Of a DNA stretch of 64,000 bases, positions 62,938 through 64,000 are shown piece by piece. The stretch is from VAZQ01 sp050179645 (GTDB taxonomy: Bacteria > Pseudomonadota > Alphaproteobacteria > Rhizobiales > Xanthobacteraceae). The notes beneath the pieces were generated by a model that was not told where the DNA came from, did no database searches, and was given only the letters and a program-made list of their open reading frames with translations. The translations under genes were made by a program, and so were the position numbers. Where the stretch lies: NCBI GenBank assembly GCA_050179645.1, contig JBFXEX010000006.1, forward strand, positions 14,257-78,256. The letters are read 5' to 3'. Within the stretch, counting starts at the first letter, position 1. Every line of letters starts with the position of its first letter.

Positions 62938-63762
62938 TCAACTGCCTTTGGCCTGGACCTTTGGCCTCTCGCCCGGCTGCTTCATGCCATTCTGCTGCGC
63001 GAGCATCTGGCGCAGATAGGCGACGTTGGCGGCCGCAGTCTCGGTCGGCAGGTCGGCTTGCGCGATCGACTCCGCCTCCTGGAAGCGGCCCTGCAGGCCG
63101 ACGACGAGCGCGAGGTTCTGGCGGACGCGCGGATCGACCTTCGACTGCACGGAGGCGCGGCGCAGCGTCGACTCGGCGCGGACCAGATCCTTGGAGAGCG
63201 CGTACGACAGACCGAGATTCGACAGCACGCTCGGCTCGTCGGGCCTAATCCGCAGGGCGGTGGCGTAATAGCGCTGGGCTTCCTCATGCCGGCCCATTTG
63301 GTCGAGCACCGCCCCCTGGACCGACAGGATACGCCAATCCGGCTGGTCCGGCGTGTGCGCGCGGTTGAGCACGTCAAGCGCCTGCTTATACGTGCCGTTG
63401 TCGGCGAGCGCGCGGCCGTAGGCGCCGAGCAGGCCGATGTGTTTGGGATTGTGCAGCGACGCCTGCTCGAGCACGGCAACCGCCTGCGCGCGCTGGCCGA
63501 TGGCGCGCAACGCCTGGGCATAGCCGATCGCGGTGTCGGGGTCCGTGGACTTGGCGCGATAGCGGTCGCCCCAAGCATCGACCGCGGTGCGCGTTTCCTC
63601 GGTCTGCGCCGACGCGGCGCTGGCCGCGCTGAGCGATCCCGTGAAGTCGGGCTGGGTGGTCTTGCACCCGGCGGTCGCCAGCGCCAACAGCATCGCCAGC
63701 ATGGCGGGGACCGCGGTCCGGCGCCGGGTCGGGAGAGTTCGCAAACGCGTCGAGTAAGTCAT
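62938..63762 (-). CDS. tadD: Tad pilus assembly lipoprotein TadD (TPR)
   Basis: The product is 274 residues from the ATG at 63762, with GAGG upstream. A lipobox TAGC (C33) is followed by TPR repeats such as AIGYAQALRAIGQRAQAVAVLEQASLHNPKHIGLLGAYGRALADNGTYKQALDVLNRA. TadD proteins stabilise the outer-membrane complex and are needed for pilus assembly. It is transcribed toward tadC. Confidence 0.92.
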   Translation of the reverse strand: MTYSTRLRTLPTRRRTAVPAMLAMLLALATAGCKTTQPDFTGSLSAASAASAQTEETRTAVDAWGDRYRAKSTDPDTAIGYAQALRAIGQRAQAVAVLEQASLHNPKHIGLLGAYGRALADNGTYKQALDVLNRAHTPDQPDWRILSVQGAVLDQMGRHEEAQRYYATALRIRPDEPSVLSNLGLSYALSKDLVRAESTLRRASVQSKVDPRVRQNLALVVGLQGRFQEAESIAQADLPTETAAANVAYLRQMLAQQNGMKQPGERPKVQAKGS

Positions 63763-64000
63763 CACTGCCTCGTTGGCCCCCCACAAGACAGTGCAATAAA
63801 GCGTTAACCTTAATAACAGGTTAAGCTGAGCCGTTAAGATGTGTTAACAGACGCTCCCTGCCCTGCTTCGCGAATCCGTCCGAAGGCGCGCCGGCAGTCT
63901 ATTTATGGGCACTTCCACGATGCACCCGAAGCTTTTTCCGCGCGGAGAGTCGGCTGCCGTTCCGGTTACTTTCGTTAACGCCGCGAGCAGGCCGGACCAG
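63763..64000. other. Upstream region of tadD at the window edge
   Basis: It contains an inverted repeat TTAACCT-N7-AGGTTAA (63804-63824) and nearby TTAA sites resembling CtrA-type half sites, in a place suited to controlling tadD. A reading frame starting at the ATG at 63905 runs to the end of the window, but no family or ribosome site supports it. Confidence 0.4.

Noticed and set aside
63905..64000. Possible gene start (ATG at 63905) running off the window
   Set aside because: Only 32 codons are visible, there is no ribosome site and no family can be recognised. It could be real but cannot be supported here.

Overview
The window is high-GC, gene-dense bacterial chromosome. Gene content and order point to an alphaproteobacterium of the order Hyphomicrobiales (Bradyrhizobium/Xanthobacteraceae-like). 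Supporting signs are the def-fmt-truA block next to dapD/dapE, the dnaX-ybaB-recR operon with a short SRP RNA beside it, an AapJQMP-type amino-acid transporter, a Tad/Cpa pilus locus, and several palindromic intergenic repeats of the kind common in Bradyrhizobium relatives. The assignment rests on family knowledge and was not checked by a search. I see no tRNA, rRNA, CRISPR array, insertion sequence or prophage.

Layout. 1-2.3 kb: a truncated MetE-like methyltransferase and a membrane diguanylate cyclase. 2.3-12.8 kb: a sulfur and amino-acid block with a cysteine synthase, an Ala-tRNA editing protein, a 3-mercaptopyruvate sulfurtransferase, a persulfide-dioxygenase/rhodanese fusion, a polar amino-acid ABC transporter and a cystathionine beta-lyase. 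13-19.3 kb: a receiver-EAL protein, a TctC-type binding protein, a POT peptide transporter, a HAD nucleotidase, an alpha/beta hydrolase and a HupE-like membrane protein. 19.4-28.5 kb: lysine/peptidoglycan (dapD, dapE) and translation genes (truA, fmt, def) plus rmuC. A thioredoxin-reductase-like flavoprotein and an apparent selenoprotein lie between dapE and truA. 28.6-35.3 kb: AmpG and an aromatic-catabolism cluster (flavin monooxygenase, Gfo/Idh dehydrogenase, Rieske dioxygenase alpha and beta subunits, IclR regulator). 35.3-42.3 kb: a hypothetical protein, a drug-type MFS pump, a large TIR-transmembrane-TPR protein, a second TctC-like binding protein and a TspO-like protein. 42.3-50.5 kb: ABC-F ATPase, recR, ybaB, dnaX, SRP RNA, HIT protein, NudC, PfkB kinase and an Lrp regulator. 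50.5-64 kb: the Tad pilus locus, with two TadE-like pseudopilins, a secretin N-domain protein and a sterol-desaturase-family gene on the minus strand, then flp, cpaABCDEF-tadBC on plus and tadD on minus.

The most interesting item is the reading frame at 22909-24543. It is open for 544 codons except for one in-frame TGA at codon 97. That TGA sits in a U-S-T-C context inside a UGSC-like domain. It is followed by a perfect 6-bp hairpin with a GGUC loop, at almost the same distance as the loop of the E. coli fdhF SECIS. I read it as a selenocysteine codon. The gene directly upstream encodes a CxxC thioredoxin-reductase-like flavoprotein that could be its reductant. A second item worth attention is the TIR-TM-TPR protein at 37558-40269, which carries about eight clean 48-residue repeats.
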